A DNA stretch of 64,000 nt from Cyprinodon diabolis (taxonomy: Eukaryota > Chordata > Actinopteri > Cyprinodontiformes > Cyprinodontidae), in the NCBI GenBank assembly GCA_030533445.1, contig CM060069.1, positions 1,007,756 to 1,071,755 on the forward strand, read 5' to 3'. The stretch's first letter is position 1. Every line of letters starts with the position of its first letter. Both the position numbers and the translations under genes were made by a program. The notes beneath the pieces were generated by a model. The model had not been told where the DNA came from and searched no databases. It saw only the letters and a list, made by a program, of their open reading frames with translations. Positions 1 to 13,347 of the stretch are shown here, in pieces.

Positions 1-1369
1 TCATGGTTCTCCTGATCATGGTTCTCCTGCAGCAGGTTCTCCTGTTCATGGTTGTCCTGCAGCAGGTTCTCCTGCTCAATGTTCTCCTGTTCATGGTTCT
101 CATGTTCATGGTTTTCCTGCGGCAGGTTCTCCTGATCATGGTTCTCCTGCAGCAGGTTCTCCTGATCATGGTTCTCCTGTTGATGGTTCTCCTGCAGCAG
201 GTTCTCCTGCTCATGGTTCTCCTGCTAGTGGTTCTCCTGCAGCAGGTTCCTGCTCATGGTTCTCCTGTACATTGTTCTCCTGCAGCAGTTTCTTCTGCTC
301 ATGGTTCTCCTGCAGCAGGTTCTCCTGCTCATGGTTCTCCTGTACATGGTTCTCCTGCACCAGTTTCTCCTGCTCATGGTTCTCCTGTACATGGTTCTCC
401 TGCAGCAGGTTCTCCTGCTCATTGTTCTCCTGTTCGTGGTTCTCCTGATCATGGTTCTCCTGCAGCAGGTTCTCCAGCTCATGGTTCTCCTGCTCATGGT
501 TCTCCTGTTTGTGATTTTCCTGCAGCAGGTTCTCCTGATCATGGTTCTCCTGCTCATGGTTCTCCTGCAGCATGTTCTCCTGCTCATGGTTCTCCTGCTC
601 ATGGTTCTCCTGCAACAGGTTCTCCTGCTCATGGTTCTCCTGTTCATGGTTCTCCTGCAGCAGGTTCTCCTGCTCATGGTTCTCCTGTACATGGTTCTCC
701 TTCAGCAGTCTATTCTGCTCATGGTTCTCCTGCACCAGTTTCTCCTGCTCATGGTTCTCCTCTACATGGTTCTCCTGCAGCAGTTTCTTCTGATCATGGT
801 TCTCCTGCAGCAGGTTCTCCTGCTCATGGTTCTCCTGCAGCAGGTTCTCCTGCTCATTGTTTTCCTGTTCATGGTTCTCCTGCTCATGGTTCTCCTGTTT
901 GTGATTTTCCTGCAGCAGGTTCTCCTGATCATGGTTCTCCTGCTCATGGTTCTCCTGCAGCATGTTCTCCTGCTCATGGTTCTCCTGCTCATGGTTATCC
1001 TGCAACAGGTTCTCCTGCTCATGGTTCTCCTGTTCATGGTTCTCCTGCAGCAGGTTCTCCTGCTCATGTTTCTCCTGCTCATGGTTCTCCTGCAGCAGGA
1101 TCTCCTGGTCTGGGTTCTCCTGCAGAAGGTTCTCCTGCTCTTGGTTCTCCTGCAGCAGGATCTCCTGGTCTGGGTTCTCCTGCTCATGGTTCCCCTGCAG
1201 CAGGTTCTCCTGCTCATAGTTCTCCTGCAGCAGGTTCTCCTGCTCATGGTTCTCCTGCTAGTGGTTCTCCTGCAGCAGGTTCCTGCTCATGGTTCTCCTG
1301 TACATTGTTCTCCTGCAGCAGTTTCTTCTGCTCATGGTTCTCCTGCATCAGGTTCTCCTGCTCATGGTT

Positions 1370-4300
1370 CTCCTGTACATGGTTCTCCTTCAGCAGTCTA
1401 TTCTGCTCATGGTTCTCCTGCACCAGTTTCTCCTGCTCATGGTTCTCCTCTACATGGTTCTCCTGCAGCAGTTTCTTCTGATCATGGTTCTCCTGCAGCA
1501 GGTTCTCCTGCTCATGGTTCTCCTGCAGCAGGTTCTCCTGCTCATTGTTTTCCTGTTCATGGTTCTCCTGATCATGGTTCTCCTGCAGCAGGTTCACCTG
1601 CTTATTGTTCTCCTGTTCATGGTTCTCCTGATCATGGTTCTCCTGCAGCAGGTTCTCCTGCTCATGATTCCCCTGCAGCAGGTTCTCCTGCCCATGGTTC
1701 TCCTGCAGCAGTATCTCCTGCTCATGGTTCTCCTGCTCATGGTTCTCCTGAAGCAGGATCTCCTTGTCTGGGTTCTCCTGCTCATGGTTCTCCTGCAGCA
1801 GGTTCTCCTGCTCATGGTTCTCCTGCTCATGGTTCTCCTGCAGAATTTTCTCCTGCTCATGGTTCTCCTGCAGCAGGTTCTCCTGCTCATGGTTCTCCTG
1901 TACATGGTTCTCCTGCAGCAGTTTTTTCCTCTTCATGGTTCTCCTGCTGCAGGTTCTCCTGCTCATGGTTCTCCTGCAGCAGGTTCTCCTGCTCATTGTT
2001 CTCCTGCTCATGGTTCTCCTGCAGCAGTTTCTCCTGCTCATGGTTCTCCTGCTCATGGTTCTCCTGCAGCAGGATCTCCTTGTCTGGGTTCTCCTGGTCA
2101 TGGTTCTCCTGCAGCAGGTTCTCCTGCTCATGGTTCTCCTGCTCATGGTTCTCCTGCATTAGGATCTCCTTGTCTGGGTTCTCCTGCTCATGGTTCTCCT
2201 GCAGCAGGATCTCCTTGTCTGGGTTCTCCTGCTCATGGTTCTCCTGCAGCAGGTTCTCCTGCTCATGGTTCTCCTGCTCATGGTTCTCCTGCAGCAGTTT
2301 CTTCTGCTGATGGTTCTCCTGCAGCAGGTTCTCCTGCTCATGGTTCTCCTGTACATGGTTCTCCTGCAGCATTTTTTTTCTCTTCATGGTTCTCCTGCAG
2401 CAGGTTCTCCTGCTCATGGTTCTCCTGCAGCAGGTTCTCCTGCTCATTGTTCTCCTGTTCATGGTTCTCCTGATCATGGTTCTCCTGCAGCAGGTTCTCC
2501 TGCTCATGGTTCTCCTGCTCATGGTTCTCCTGCAGCAGGTTCTCCTGCTCATGGTTCTTCTGTTCATGGTTCTCCTGAACATGGTTCTCCTGCTCATGGT
2601 TCTCCTGTTCATGGTTCTCCTGCTCATGGTTCTCCTGTTCATGGTTCTCCTGTTCATGGTTCTCCTGCTCATGGTTCTCCTGTTCATGGTTTTCCTGCAG
2701 CAGGTTATCCTGATCATGGTTCTCCTGCAGCAGGTTCTCCTGATCATGGTTCTCATGCAGCAGGTTCTTCTGATCATGGTTCTCCTGCTCATGGTTCTCC
2801 TGTTCATGGTTTTCCTGCAGCAGGTTCTCCTGATCATGGTTCTGCTGCAGCAGGTTCTCCTGCTCATGGTTCTCCTGTTCATGGTTCTCCTGATCATGGT
2901 TCTCCTGTTCATGGTTTTCCTGCAGCAGGTTATCCTGATCATGGTTCTCCTGCAGCAGGTTCTCCTGATCATGGTTCTCCTGTACATGGTTCTCCTGCAG
3001 CAGTTTCTTCTGATCATGGTTCTCCTGCAGCAGTTTCTCCTGCTCATGCTTCTCCTGCAGCAGGTTCTCCTGTTCATGGTTCTCCTGCAGCAGGTTCTCC
3101 TGATCATGGTTCTCCTGTACATGGTTCTCCTGCAGCAGTTTCTTCTGATCATGGTTCTCCTGCTAATGGTTCTCCTGCAGCAGGTTCTCCTGCTCATAGT
3201 TCTCCTGCTCATGGTTCTCCTGTTCATGGTTCTCCCACAGCAGGTTCTCCTGCTTATGGTTCTCCTGCAGCAGGTTCTCCTGCTCATGGTTCTCCTGCTC
3301 ATGGTTCTCCTGTTCATGGTTCTCCTGCAGCAGTTTCTTCTGATCATAGTTCTCCTGCAGCAAGTTATCCTGATCATGGTTCTCCTGCTTATGGTTCTCC
3401 TGCAGCAGGTTCTCCTGCTCATGGTTCTCCTGCTCATGGTTCTCCTGCAACAGGTTCTCCTGCTTATAGTTTTCCTGCAGCAGGTTCTCCTGCTCATTGT
3501 TCTCCTGTTCATGGTTCTCCTGATCATGGTTCTCCTGCAGCAGGTTCTTCTGATCATGGTTCTCCTGTACATGGTTCTCCTTCAGCAGTCTATTCTGCTC
3601 ATGGTTCTCCTGCACCAGTTTCTCCTGCTCATGGTTCTCCTCTACATGGTTCTCCTGCAGCAGTTTCTTCTGATCATGGTTCTCCTGCAGCAGGTTCTCC
3701 TGCTCATGGTTCTCCTGCAGCAGGTTCTCCTGCTCATTGTTTTCCTGTTCATGGTTCTCCTGATCATGGTTCTCCTGCAGCAGGTTCACCTGCTTATTGT
3801 TCTCCTGTTCATGGTTCTCCTGATCATGGTTCTCCTGCAGCAGGTTCTCCTGCTCATGATTCCCCTGCAGCAGGTTCTCCTGCCCATGGTTCTCCTGCAG
3901 CAGTATCTCCTGCTCATGGTTCTCCTGCTCATGGTTCTCCTGAAGCAGGATCTCCTTGTCTGGGTTCTCCTGCTCATGGTTCTCCTGCAGCAGGTTCTCC
4001 TGCTCATGGTTCTCCTGCTCATGGTTCTCCTGCAGAATTTTCTCCTGCTCATGGTTCTCCTGCAGCAGGTTCTCCTGCTCATGGTTCTCCTGTACATGGT
4101 TCTCCTGCAGCAGTTTTTTCCTCTTCATGGTTCTCCTGCTGCAGGTTCTCCTGCTCATGGTTCTCCTGCAGCAGGTTCTCCTGCTCATTGTTCTCCTGCT
4201 CATGGTTCTCCTGCAGCAGTTTCTCCTGCTCATGGTTCTCCTGCTCATGGTTCTCCTGCAGCAGGATCTCCTTGTCTGGGTTCTCCTGGTCATGGTTCTC

Positions 4301-5755
4301 CTGCAGCAGGTTCTCCTGCTCATGGTTCTCCTGCTCATGGTTCTCCTGCATTAGGATCTCCTTGTCTGGGTTCTCCTGCTCATGGTTCTCCTGCAGCAGG
4401 ATCTCCTTGTCTGGGTTCTCCTGCTCATGGTTCTCCTGCAGCAGGTTCTCCTGCTCATGGTTCTCCTGCTCATGGTTCTCCTGCAGCAGTTTCTTCTGCT
4501 GATGGTTCTCCTGCAGCAGGTTCTCCTGCTCATGGTTCTCCTGTACATGGTTCTCCTGCAGCATTTTTTTTCTCTTCATGGTTCTCCTGCAGCAGGTTCT
4601 CCTGCTCATGGTTCTCCTGCAGCAGGTTCTCCTGCTCATTGTTCTCCTGTTCATGGTTCTCCTGATCATGGTTCTCCTGCAGCAGGTTCTCCTGCTCATG
4701 GTTCTCCTGCTCATGGTTCTCCTGCAGCAGGTTCTCCTGCTCATGGTTCTTCTGTTCATGGTTCTCCTGAACATGGTTCTCCTGCTCATGGTTCTCCTGT
4801 TCATGGTTCTCCTGCTCATGGTTCTCCTGTTCATGGTTCTCCTGTTCATGGTTCTCCTGCTCATGGTTCTCCTGTTCATGGTTTTCCTGCAGCAGGTTAT
4901 CCTGATCATGGTTCTCCTGCAGCAGGTTCTCCTGATCATGGTTCTCATGCAGCAGGTTCTTCTGATCATGGTTCTCCTGCTCATGGTTCTCCTGTTCATG
5001 GTTTTCCTGCAGCAGGTTCTCCTGATCATGGTTCTGCTGCAGCAGGTTCTCCTGCTCATGGTTCTCCTGTTCATGGTTCTCCTGATCATGGTTCTCCTGT
5101 TCATGGTTTTCCTGCAGCAGGTTATCCTGATCATGGTTCTCCTGCAGCAGGTTCTCCTGATCATGGTTCTCCTGTACATGGTTCTCCTGCAGCAGTTTCT
5201 TCTGATCATGGTTCTCCTGCAGCAGTTTCTCCTGCTCATGCTTCTCCTGCAGCAGGTTCTCCTGTTCATGGTTCTCCTGCAGCAGGTTCTCCTGATCATG
5301 GTTCTCCTGTACATGGTTCTCCTGCAGCAGTTTCTTCTGATCATGGTTCTCCTGCTAATGGTTCTCCTGCAGCAGGTTCTCCTGCTCATAGTTCTCCTGC
5401 TTATGGTTCTCCTGTTCATGGTTCTCCCACAGCAGGTTCTCCTGCTTATGGTTCTCCTGCAGCAGGTTCTCCTGCTCATGGTTCTCCTGCTCATGGTTCT
5501 CCTGTTCATGGTTCTCCTGCAGCAGTTTCTTCTGATCATAGTTCTCCTGCAGCAAGTTATCCTGATCATGGTTCTCCTGCTTATGGTTCTCCTGCAGCAG
5601 GTTCTCCTGCTCATGGTTCTCCTGCTCATGGTTCTCCTGCAACAGGTTCTCCTGCTTATAGTTTTCCTGCAGCAGGTTCTCCTGCTCATTGTTCTCCTGT
5701 TCATGGTTCTACTGATCATGGTTCTCCTGCAGCAGGTTCTTCTGATCATGGTTCT
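1370..5755. repeat. Tandem higher-order repeat, 2,192-bp period, two copies
   Basis: The segment from about 1370 to 3561 is repeated almost base for base from about 3562 to 5755. The marker CAGCAGTCTATTCTGC occurs at 1391 and again at 3583, and every distinctive variant in between keeps the 2,192-base offset (for example the TTAGGATCTCCTTGTCTGGG variants near 2159 and 4351, and the T-run variants near 2379 and 4571). A related marker without the full block is also present near 691. The two copies differ by only a few bases, which indicates a recent duplication inside the array. Confidence 0.9.
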
Positions 5756-8700
5756 CCTGCAGCAGGTTCTCCTGCTCATGGTTATCCTGTTCATGGTTCT
5801 CCTGCGGCAGGTTGTCCTGCTCATGGTTCTCCTGCTCATGGTTCTCCTGCAGCAGGTTCTCCTGCTCCTGGTTCTCCTGCTCATGGTTCTCCTGCAGCAA
5901 GTTCTCCTGCTCATGGTTCTCCTGTTCATGGTTCTCCTTCAGCAGGTTCTCTTGCTCATGGTTCTCATGCTCATGGTTCTCCTGCAGCAGATTCTCCTGC
6001 TCATGGTTCTCCTGCAGCAGGTTCTCCTGCTTGTGGTTCTCCTGCAGCAGGTTCTCCTGCTCATGTTTCTCCTGTTCATGGTTCTCCTGCAGCAGGTTCT
6101 CCTGCTCATGGTTCTCCTGTTCATGGTTCTCCAGATCATGGTTCTCCTGCATTAGGTTCTCCTTATCATGGTTCTCCTCTTCATGGTTCTCCTGCAGCAG
6201 GTTCTCCTGCTCATGGTTCTCCTTTACATTGTTCTCCTGCAGAAGTTTTTTTCTCTTCATGGTTCTCCTGCAGCAGGTTCTCCTGCTCATGGTTCTCCTG
6301 TACATGGTTCTCCTGCAGCAGTTTCTTCTGATCATGGTTCTCCTGCTCATGGTTCTCCTGCAGCAGTTTATCCTGCTCATGGTTCTCCTGCTCATGGTTA
6401 TCCTGCAGCAGGTTCTCCTGCTCATGGTTCTCCTGCAGCAGTTTCTCCTGCTCATGGTTCTCCTGCAGCAGGTTCTCCTGCTCATGGTTCTCCTTTTCAT
6501 GGTTCTCCTGATCATGGTTCTCCTGCAGCAGGTTCTCCTGCTCATGGTTCTCCTGCTCACGGTTCTCCTGTTCATGGTTCTCCTGCTCATGGTTCTCCTG
6601 CAGCAGGTTCTCCTGATCATGGTTTTACTGCTCATGGTTCTCCTGCAGCAGGTTCTCCTGCTCATGGTTCTCCTGCTCATGGTTCTCCTACAGCAGTTTC
6701 TCCTGCTCATGGTTCTCCTGCAGCAGGTTCTCCTGATCATGCTTCTCCTGATCATGGTTCTCCTGCTCACGGTTCTCCTGCAGCAGGTTCTCCTGCTCAT
6801 TGTTCTCCTGTTCATGGTTCTCCTGATCGTGGTTCTCCTGCAGCAGGTTGTCCTGCTCATGATTCTCCTGCTCATGGTTCTCCTGCAGCAGGTTCTCCTG
6901 CTCATGGTTCTCCTGCAGCAGGTTCTCCTGCTCATGATTCTCCTGCTCATGGTTCTCCTGCAGCAGGTTCTCCTGCTTATTGTTCTCCTGCTCATGGTTC
7001 TCCTGCAGCAGGTTCTCCTGCTCATGGTTCTCCTGCTCATGGTTCTCCTGCAGCAGGTTCTCCTGCTCATGGTTCGCCTGCAGCAGCTTCTCCTGCTCAT
7101 GTTTCTCCTGTTCATGGTTCTCGTGCAGCAGGTTCTCCTGCTCATGGTTCTCCTGCTCATGGTTCTCCTGATCATGGTTCTCCTGCAGCAGGTTCTCCTG
7201 ATCATGGTTCTCCTGCAGCAGATTCTCCTGATCATGGTTCTCCGGCTCATGGTTCTCCAGATCATGGTTCTCCTGCAGCAGGTTCTCCTTATCATGGTTC
7301 TCCTGTATATGGTTCTCCTGCAGCAGGTTCTCCTGCTCATGGTTCTCCTTTACATTGTTCTCCTGCAGAAGTTTTTTTCTCTTCATGGTTCTCCTGCAGC
7401 AGGTTCTCCTGCTCATGGTTCTCCTGTACATGGTTCTCCTGCAGCAGTTTCTTCTGATCATGGTTCTCCTGCTCATGGTTCTCCTGCAGCAGTTTATCCT
7501 GCTCATGGTTCTCCTGCAGCAGGTTCTCCTGCTCATGGTTCTCCTGCAGCAGTTTCTCCTGCTCATGGTTCTCCTGCAGCAGGTTCTCCTGCTCATGGTT
7601 CTCCTGCTCATGGTTCTCCTGCATTAGGATCTCCTTGTCTGGGTTCTCCTGCTCATGGTTCTCCTGCAGCAGGTTCTCCTGCTCATGGTTCTCCTGCTCA
7701 TGGTTCTCCTGCAGCAGTTTCTTCTGCTGATGGTTCTCCTGCAGCAGGTTCTCCTGCTCATGGTTCTCCTGTACATGGTTCTCCTGCAGCATTTTTTTTC
7801 TCTTCATGGTTCTCCTGCAGCAGGTTCTCCTGCTCATGGTTCTCCTGCAGCAGGTTCTCCTGCTCATTGTTCTCCTGTTCATGGTTCTCCTGATCATGGT
7901 TCTCCTGCAGCAGGTTCTCCTGCTCATGGTTCTCCTGCTTATGGTTCTCCTGCAGCAGGTTCTCCTGCTCATGGTTCTCCTGTTCATGGTTCTCCTGATC
8001 ATGGTTCTCCTGCTCATGGTTCTCCTGTTCATGGTTCTCCTGCTCATGGTTCTCCTGTTCATGGTTCTCCTGCTCATGGTTCTCCTGCTCATGGTTCTCC
8101 TGTTCATGGTTTCCCTGCAGCAGGTTCTCCTGATCATGGTTCTGCTGCAGCAGGTTCTCCTGCTCATGGTTCTCCTGTTCATGGTTCTCCTGATCATGGT
8201 TCTCCTGTTCATGGTTTTCCTGCAGCAGGTTATCCTGATCATGGTTCTCCTGCAGCAGGTTCTCCTGATCATGGTTCTCCTGTACATGGTTCTCCTGCAG
8301 CAGTTTCTTCTGATCATGGTTCTCCTGCAGCAGTTTCTCCTGCTCATGGTTCTCCTGCAGCAGGTTCTCCTGTTCATGGTTCTCCTGCAGCAGGTTCTCC
8401 TGATCATGGTTCTCCTGTACATGGTTCTCCTGCAGCAGTTTCTTCTGATCATGGTTCTCCTGCTAATGGTTCTCCTGCAGCAGGTTCTCCTGCTCATGGT
8501 TCTCCTGCTCATGGTTCTCCTGTTCATGGTTCTCCTGCAGCAGGTTCTCCTGCTTATGGTTCTCCTGCAGCAGGTTCTCCTGCTCATGGTTCTCCTGCTC
8601 ATGGTTCTCCTGCAGCAGGTTCTCCTGCTCATGGTTCGCCTGCAGCAGCTTCTCCTGCTCATGTTTCTCCTGTTCATGGTTCTCGTGCAGCAGGTTCTCC

Positions 8701-9984
8701 TGCTCATGGTTCTCCTGATCATGGTTCTCCTGATCATGGTTCTCCTGCAGCAGGTTCTCCTGATCATGGTTCTCCTGCAGCAGATTCTCCTGATCATGGT
8801 TCTCCGGCTCATGGTTCTCCAGATCATGGTTCTCCTGCAGCAGGTTCTCCTTATCATGGTTCTCCTGTATATGGTTCTCCTGCAGCAGGTTCTCCTGCTC
8901 ATGGTTCTCCTTTACATTGTTCTCCTGCAGAAGTTTTTTTCTCTTCATGGTTCTCCTGCAGCAGGTTCTCCTGCTCATGGTTCTCCTGTACATGGTTCTC
9001 CTGCAGCAGTTTCTTCTGATCATGGTTCTCCTGCTCATGGTTCTCCTGCAGCAGTTTATCCTGCTCATGGTTCTCCTGCTCATGGTTATCCTGCAGCAGG
9101 TTCTCCTGCTCATGGTTCTCCTGCAGCAGTTTCTCCTGCTCATGGTTCTCCTGCAGCAGGTTCTCCTGCTCATGGTTCTCCTGCTCATGGTTCTCCTGCA
9201 TTAGGATCTCCTTGTCTGGGTTCTCCTGCTCATGGTTCTCCTGCAGCAGGTTCTCCTGCTCATGGTTCTCCTGCTCATGGTTCTCCTGCAGCAGTTTCTT
9301 CTGCTGATGGTTCTCCTGCAGCAGGTTCTCCTGCTCATGGTTCTCCTGCAGCATTTTTTTTCTCTTCATGGTTCTCCTGCAGCAGGTTCTCCTGCTCATG
9401 GTTCTCCTGCAGCAGGTTCTCCTGCTCATTGTTCTCCTGTTCATGGTTCTCCTGATCATGGTTCTCCTGCAGCAGGTTCTCCTGCTCATGGTTCTCCTGC
9501 TTATGGTTCTCCTGCAGCAGGTTCTCCTGCTCATGGTTCTCCTGTTCATGGTTCTCCTGATCATGGTTCTCCTGCTCATGGTTCTCCTGTTCATGGTTCT
9601 CCTGCTCATGGTTCTCCTGTTCATTGTTCTCCTGTTCATGGTTCTCCTGCTCATGGGTCTCCTGCTCATGGTTCTCCTGTTCATGGTTTTCCTGCACTAG
9701 GTTCTCCTGATCATGGTTCTGCTGCAGCAGGTTCTCCTGCTCATGGTTCTCCTGTTCATGGTTCTCCTGATCATGGTTCTCCTGTTCATGGTTTTCCTGC
9801 AGCAGGTTATCCTGATCATGGTTCTCCTGCAGCAGGTTCTCCTGATCATGGTTCTCCTGTACATGGTTCTCCTGCAGCAGTTTCTTCTGATCATGGTTCT
9901 CCTGCAGCAGTTTCTCCTGCTCATGGTTCTCCTGCAGCAGGTTCTCCTGTTCATGGTTCTCCTGCAGCAGGTTCTCCTGATCAT

Positions 9985-12900
9985 GGTTCTCCTGTACATG
10001 GTTCTCCTGCAGCAGTTTCTTCTGATCATGGTTCTCCTGCTAATGGTTCTCCTGCAGCAGGTTCTCCTGCTCATGGTTCTCCTGCTCATGGTTCTCCTGT
10101 TCATGGTTCTCCTGCAGCAGGTTCTCCTGCTTATGGTTCTCCTGCAGCAGGTTCTCCTGCTCATGGTTCTCCTGCTCATGGTTCCCCTGTTCATGGTTCT
10201 CCTGCAGCAGTTTCTTCTGATCATAGTTCTCCTGCAGCAGTTACTCCTGCTCATGGTTCTCCTGCTCATGGTTTTCCTGCAGCAGGTTCTCCTGATCATG
10301 GTTCTCCTGCAGCAAGTTATCCTGATCATGGTTCTCCTGCTTATGGTTCTCCTGCAGCAGGTTCTCCTGCTCATGGTTCTCCTGCAACAGGTTCTCCTGC
10401 TTATAGTTTTCCTGCAGCAGGTTCTCCTGCTCATTGTTCTCCTGTTCATGGTTCTCCTGATCATGGTTCTCCTGCACCAAGTTATCCTGATCATGGTTCT
10501 CCTGCTTATGGTTCTCCTGCAGCAGGTTCTTCTGATCATGGTTCTCCTGCAGCAGGTTCTCCTGCTCATGGTTATCCTGTTCATGGTTTTCCTGCGGCAG
10601 GTTGTCCTGCTCATGGTTCTCCTGCTCATGGTTCTCCTGCAGCAGGTTCTCCTGCTCCTGGTTCTCCTGCTCATGGTTCTCCTGCAGCAAGTTCTCCTGC
10701 TCATGGTTCTCCTGTTCATGGTTCTCCTGCAGCAGGTTCTCTTGCTTATGGTTCTCATGCTCATGGTTCTCCTGCAGCAGATTCTCCTGCTCATGGTTCT
10801 CCTGCAGCAGGTTCTCCTGCTCATGGTTCTCCTGCAGCAGGTTCTCCTGCTCATGTTTCTCCTGTTCATGGTTCTCCTGCAGCAGGTTCTCCTGCTCATG
10901 GTTCTCCTGTTCATGGTTCTCCAGATCATGGTTCTCCTGCAGCAGGTTCTCCTTATCATGGTTCTCCTGTTCATGGTTCTCCTGCAGCAGGTTCTCCTGC
11001 TCATGGTTCTCCTTTACATTGTTCTCCTGCAGAAGTTTTTTTCTCTTCATGGTTCTCCTGCAGCAGGTTCTCCTGCTCATGGTTCTCCTGTACATGGTTC
11101 TCCTGCAGCAGTTTCTTCTGATCATGGTTCTCCTGCTCATTGTTCTCCTGCAGCAGTTTATCCTGCTCATGGTTCTCCTGCTCATGGTTATCCTGCAGCA
11201 GGTTCTCCTGCTCATGGTTCTCCTGCAGCAGTTTCTCCTGCTCATGGTTCTCCTGCATCAGGTTCTCCTGCTCATGGTTCTCCTTTTCATGGTTCTCCTG
11301 ATCATCGTTCTCCTGCAGCAGGTTCTCCTGCTCATGGTTCTCCTGCTCACGGTTCTCCTGTTCATGGTTCTCCTGCTCATGGTTCTCCTGCAGCAGGTTC
11401 TCCTGATCATGGTTCTCCTGCAGCAGGTTCTCCTGCTCATGGTTCTCCTGCAGCAGTTTCTCCTGCTCATGGTTCTCCTGCAGCAGGTTCTCCTGATCAT
11501 GCTTCTCCTGATCATGGTTCTCCTGCTCACGGTTCTCCTGCAGCAGGTTCTCCTGCTCATTGTTCTCCTGTTCATGGTTCTCCTGATCGTGGTTCTCCTG
11601 CAGCAGGTTGTCCTGCTCATGATTCTCCTGCTCATGGTTCTCCTGCAGCAGGTTCTCCTGCTCATGGTTCTCCTGCAGCAGGTTCTCCTGCTCATGATTC
11701 TCCTGCTCATGGTTCTCCTGCAGCAGGTTCTCCTGCTTATTGTTTTCCTGCTCATGGTTCTCCTGCAGCAGGTTCTCCTGCTCATGGTTCTCCTGCTCTT
11801 GGTTGTCCTGCTTATTGTTCTCCTGCTCATGGTTCGCCTGCAGCAGCTTCTCCTGCTCATGTTTCTCCTGTTCATGGTTCTCGTGCAGCAGGTTCTCCTG
11901 CTCATGGTTCTCCTGATCATGGTTCTCCTGATCATGGTTCTCCTGCAGCAGATTCTCCTGATCATGGTTCTCCGACTCATGGTTCTCCAGATCATGGTTC
12001 TCCTGCAGCAGGCTCTCCTTATCATGGTTCTCCTGTTCATGGTTCTCCTGCAGCAGGTTCTCCTGCTCATGGTTCTCCTTTACATTGTTCTCCTGCAGAA
12101 GTTTTTTTCTCTTCATGGTTCTCCTGCAGCAGGTTCTCCTGCTCATGGTTCTCCTGTACATGGTTCTCCTGCAGCAGTTTCTTCTGATCATGGTTCTCCT
12201 GCTCATGGTTCTCCTGCAGCAGTTTATCCTGCTCATGGTTCTCCTGCTCATGGTTATCCTGCAGCAGGTTCTCCTGCTCATGGTTCTCCTGCAGCAGTTT
12301 CTCCTGCTCATGGTTCTCCTGCAGCAGGTTCTCCTGCTCATGGTTCTCCTTTTCATGGTTCTCCTGATCATGGTTCTCCTGCAGCAGGTTCTCCTGCTCA
12401 TGGTTCTCCTGCTCACGGTTCTCCTGTTCATGGTTCTCCTGCTCATGGTTCTCCTGCAGCAGGTTCTCCTGATCATGGTTCTACTGCTCATGGTTCTCCT
12501 GCAGCAGGTTCTCCTGCTCATGGTTCTCCTGCTCATGGTTCTCCTGCAGCAGTTTCTCCTGCTCATGGTTCTCCTGCAGCAGGTTCTCCTGATCATGCTT
12601 CTCCTGATCATGGTTCTCCTGCTCACGGTTCTCCTGCAGCAGGTTCTCCTGCTCATTGTTCTCCTGTTCATGGTTCTCCTGATCGTGGTTCTCCTGCAGC
12701 AGGTTGTCCTGCTCATGATTCTCCTGCTCATGGTTCTCCTGCAGCAGGTTCTCCTGCTCATGGTTCTCCTGCAGCAGGTTCTCCTGCTCATGATTCTCCT
12801 GCTCATGGTTCTCCTGCAGCAGGTTCTCCTGCAGCAGGTTCTCCTGCTCATGGTTCTCCTGCAGCAGGTTCTCCTGCTCATGGTTCGCCTGCAGCAGCTT

Positions 12901-13347
12901 CTACTGCTCATGTTTCTCCTGTTCATGGTTCTCGTGCAGCAGGTTCTCCTGCTCATGGTTCTCCTGATCATGGTTCTCCTGATCATGGTTCTCCTGCAGC
13001 AGGTTCTCCTGATCATGGTTCTCCTGCAGCAGATTCTCCTGATCATGGTTCTCCGGCTCATGGTTTTCCTGCAACAGGTTCTCAAGATCATGGTTCTCCT
13101 TCAGCAGGTTTTCCTGCTAATGGTTCTCCTTATCATGGTTCTCAGGAGAACCTGCTGCAGGAGAACCATGAACAGGAGAAACATGAGCAGGAGAACCTTG
13201 AGCATGAGAACCATGAGCAAGAGAACCTGCTGCAGGAGAACCATGAGCAGGCGATCCAGGAGCAGGAGAACCTGCTGCAGGAGAACCATGAGCAGGAGAA
13301 CCATGAGCAGGACAACCTTCCGCAGGAGAACCATGAACAGGATAACC
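9985..13347. repeat. Long-range duplicated block within the array, copy 1
   Basis: This stretch matches 19980-23272 at an offset close to 9,926 bases, with small indels near its left end (for example 45 bases missing near 20450). Shared private variants include CCTGCGGCAGGTTGTCC, TTCCTTTTCATGG and TCGCCTGCAGCAGCTTCT, and both copies end in an inverted segment. The boundaries are approximate. Confidence 0.8.
13143..13347 (-). repeat. Inverted segment inside the array, copy 1
   Basis: For about 205 bases the plus strand shows the reverse complement of the array unit (CAGGAGAACCATGAGCAG in place of CTGCTCATGGTTCTCCTG). Its variants, read in reverse complement, match the order of private variants around 10570-10870 (GTTATCCTGTTCATGG, then CCTGCGG, GGTTGTCC, a CTCCTGG unit, then CTCATGTTTCTCC). 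It is therefore an inverted and shortened copy of that neighbouring block rather than a random inversion. Confidence 0.88.
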
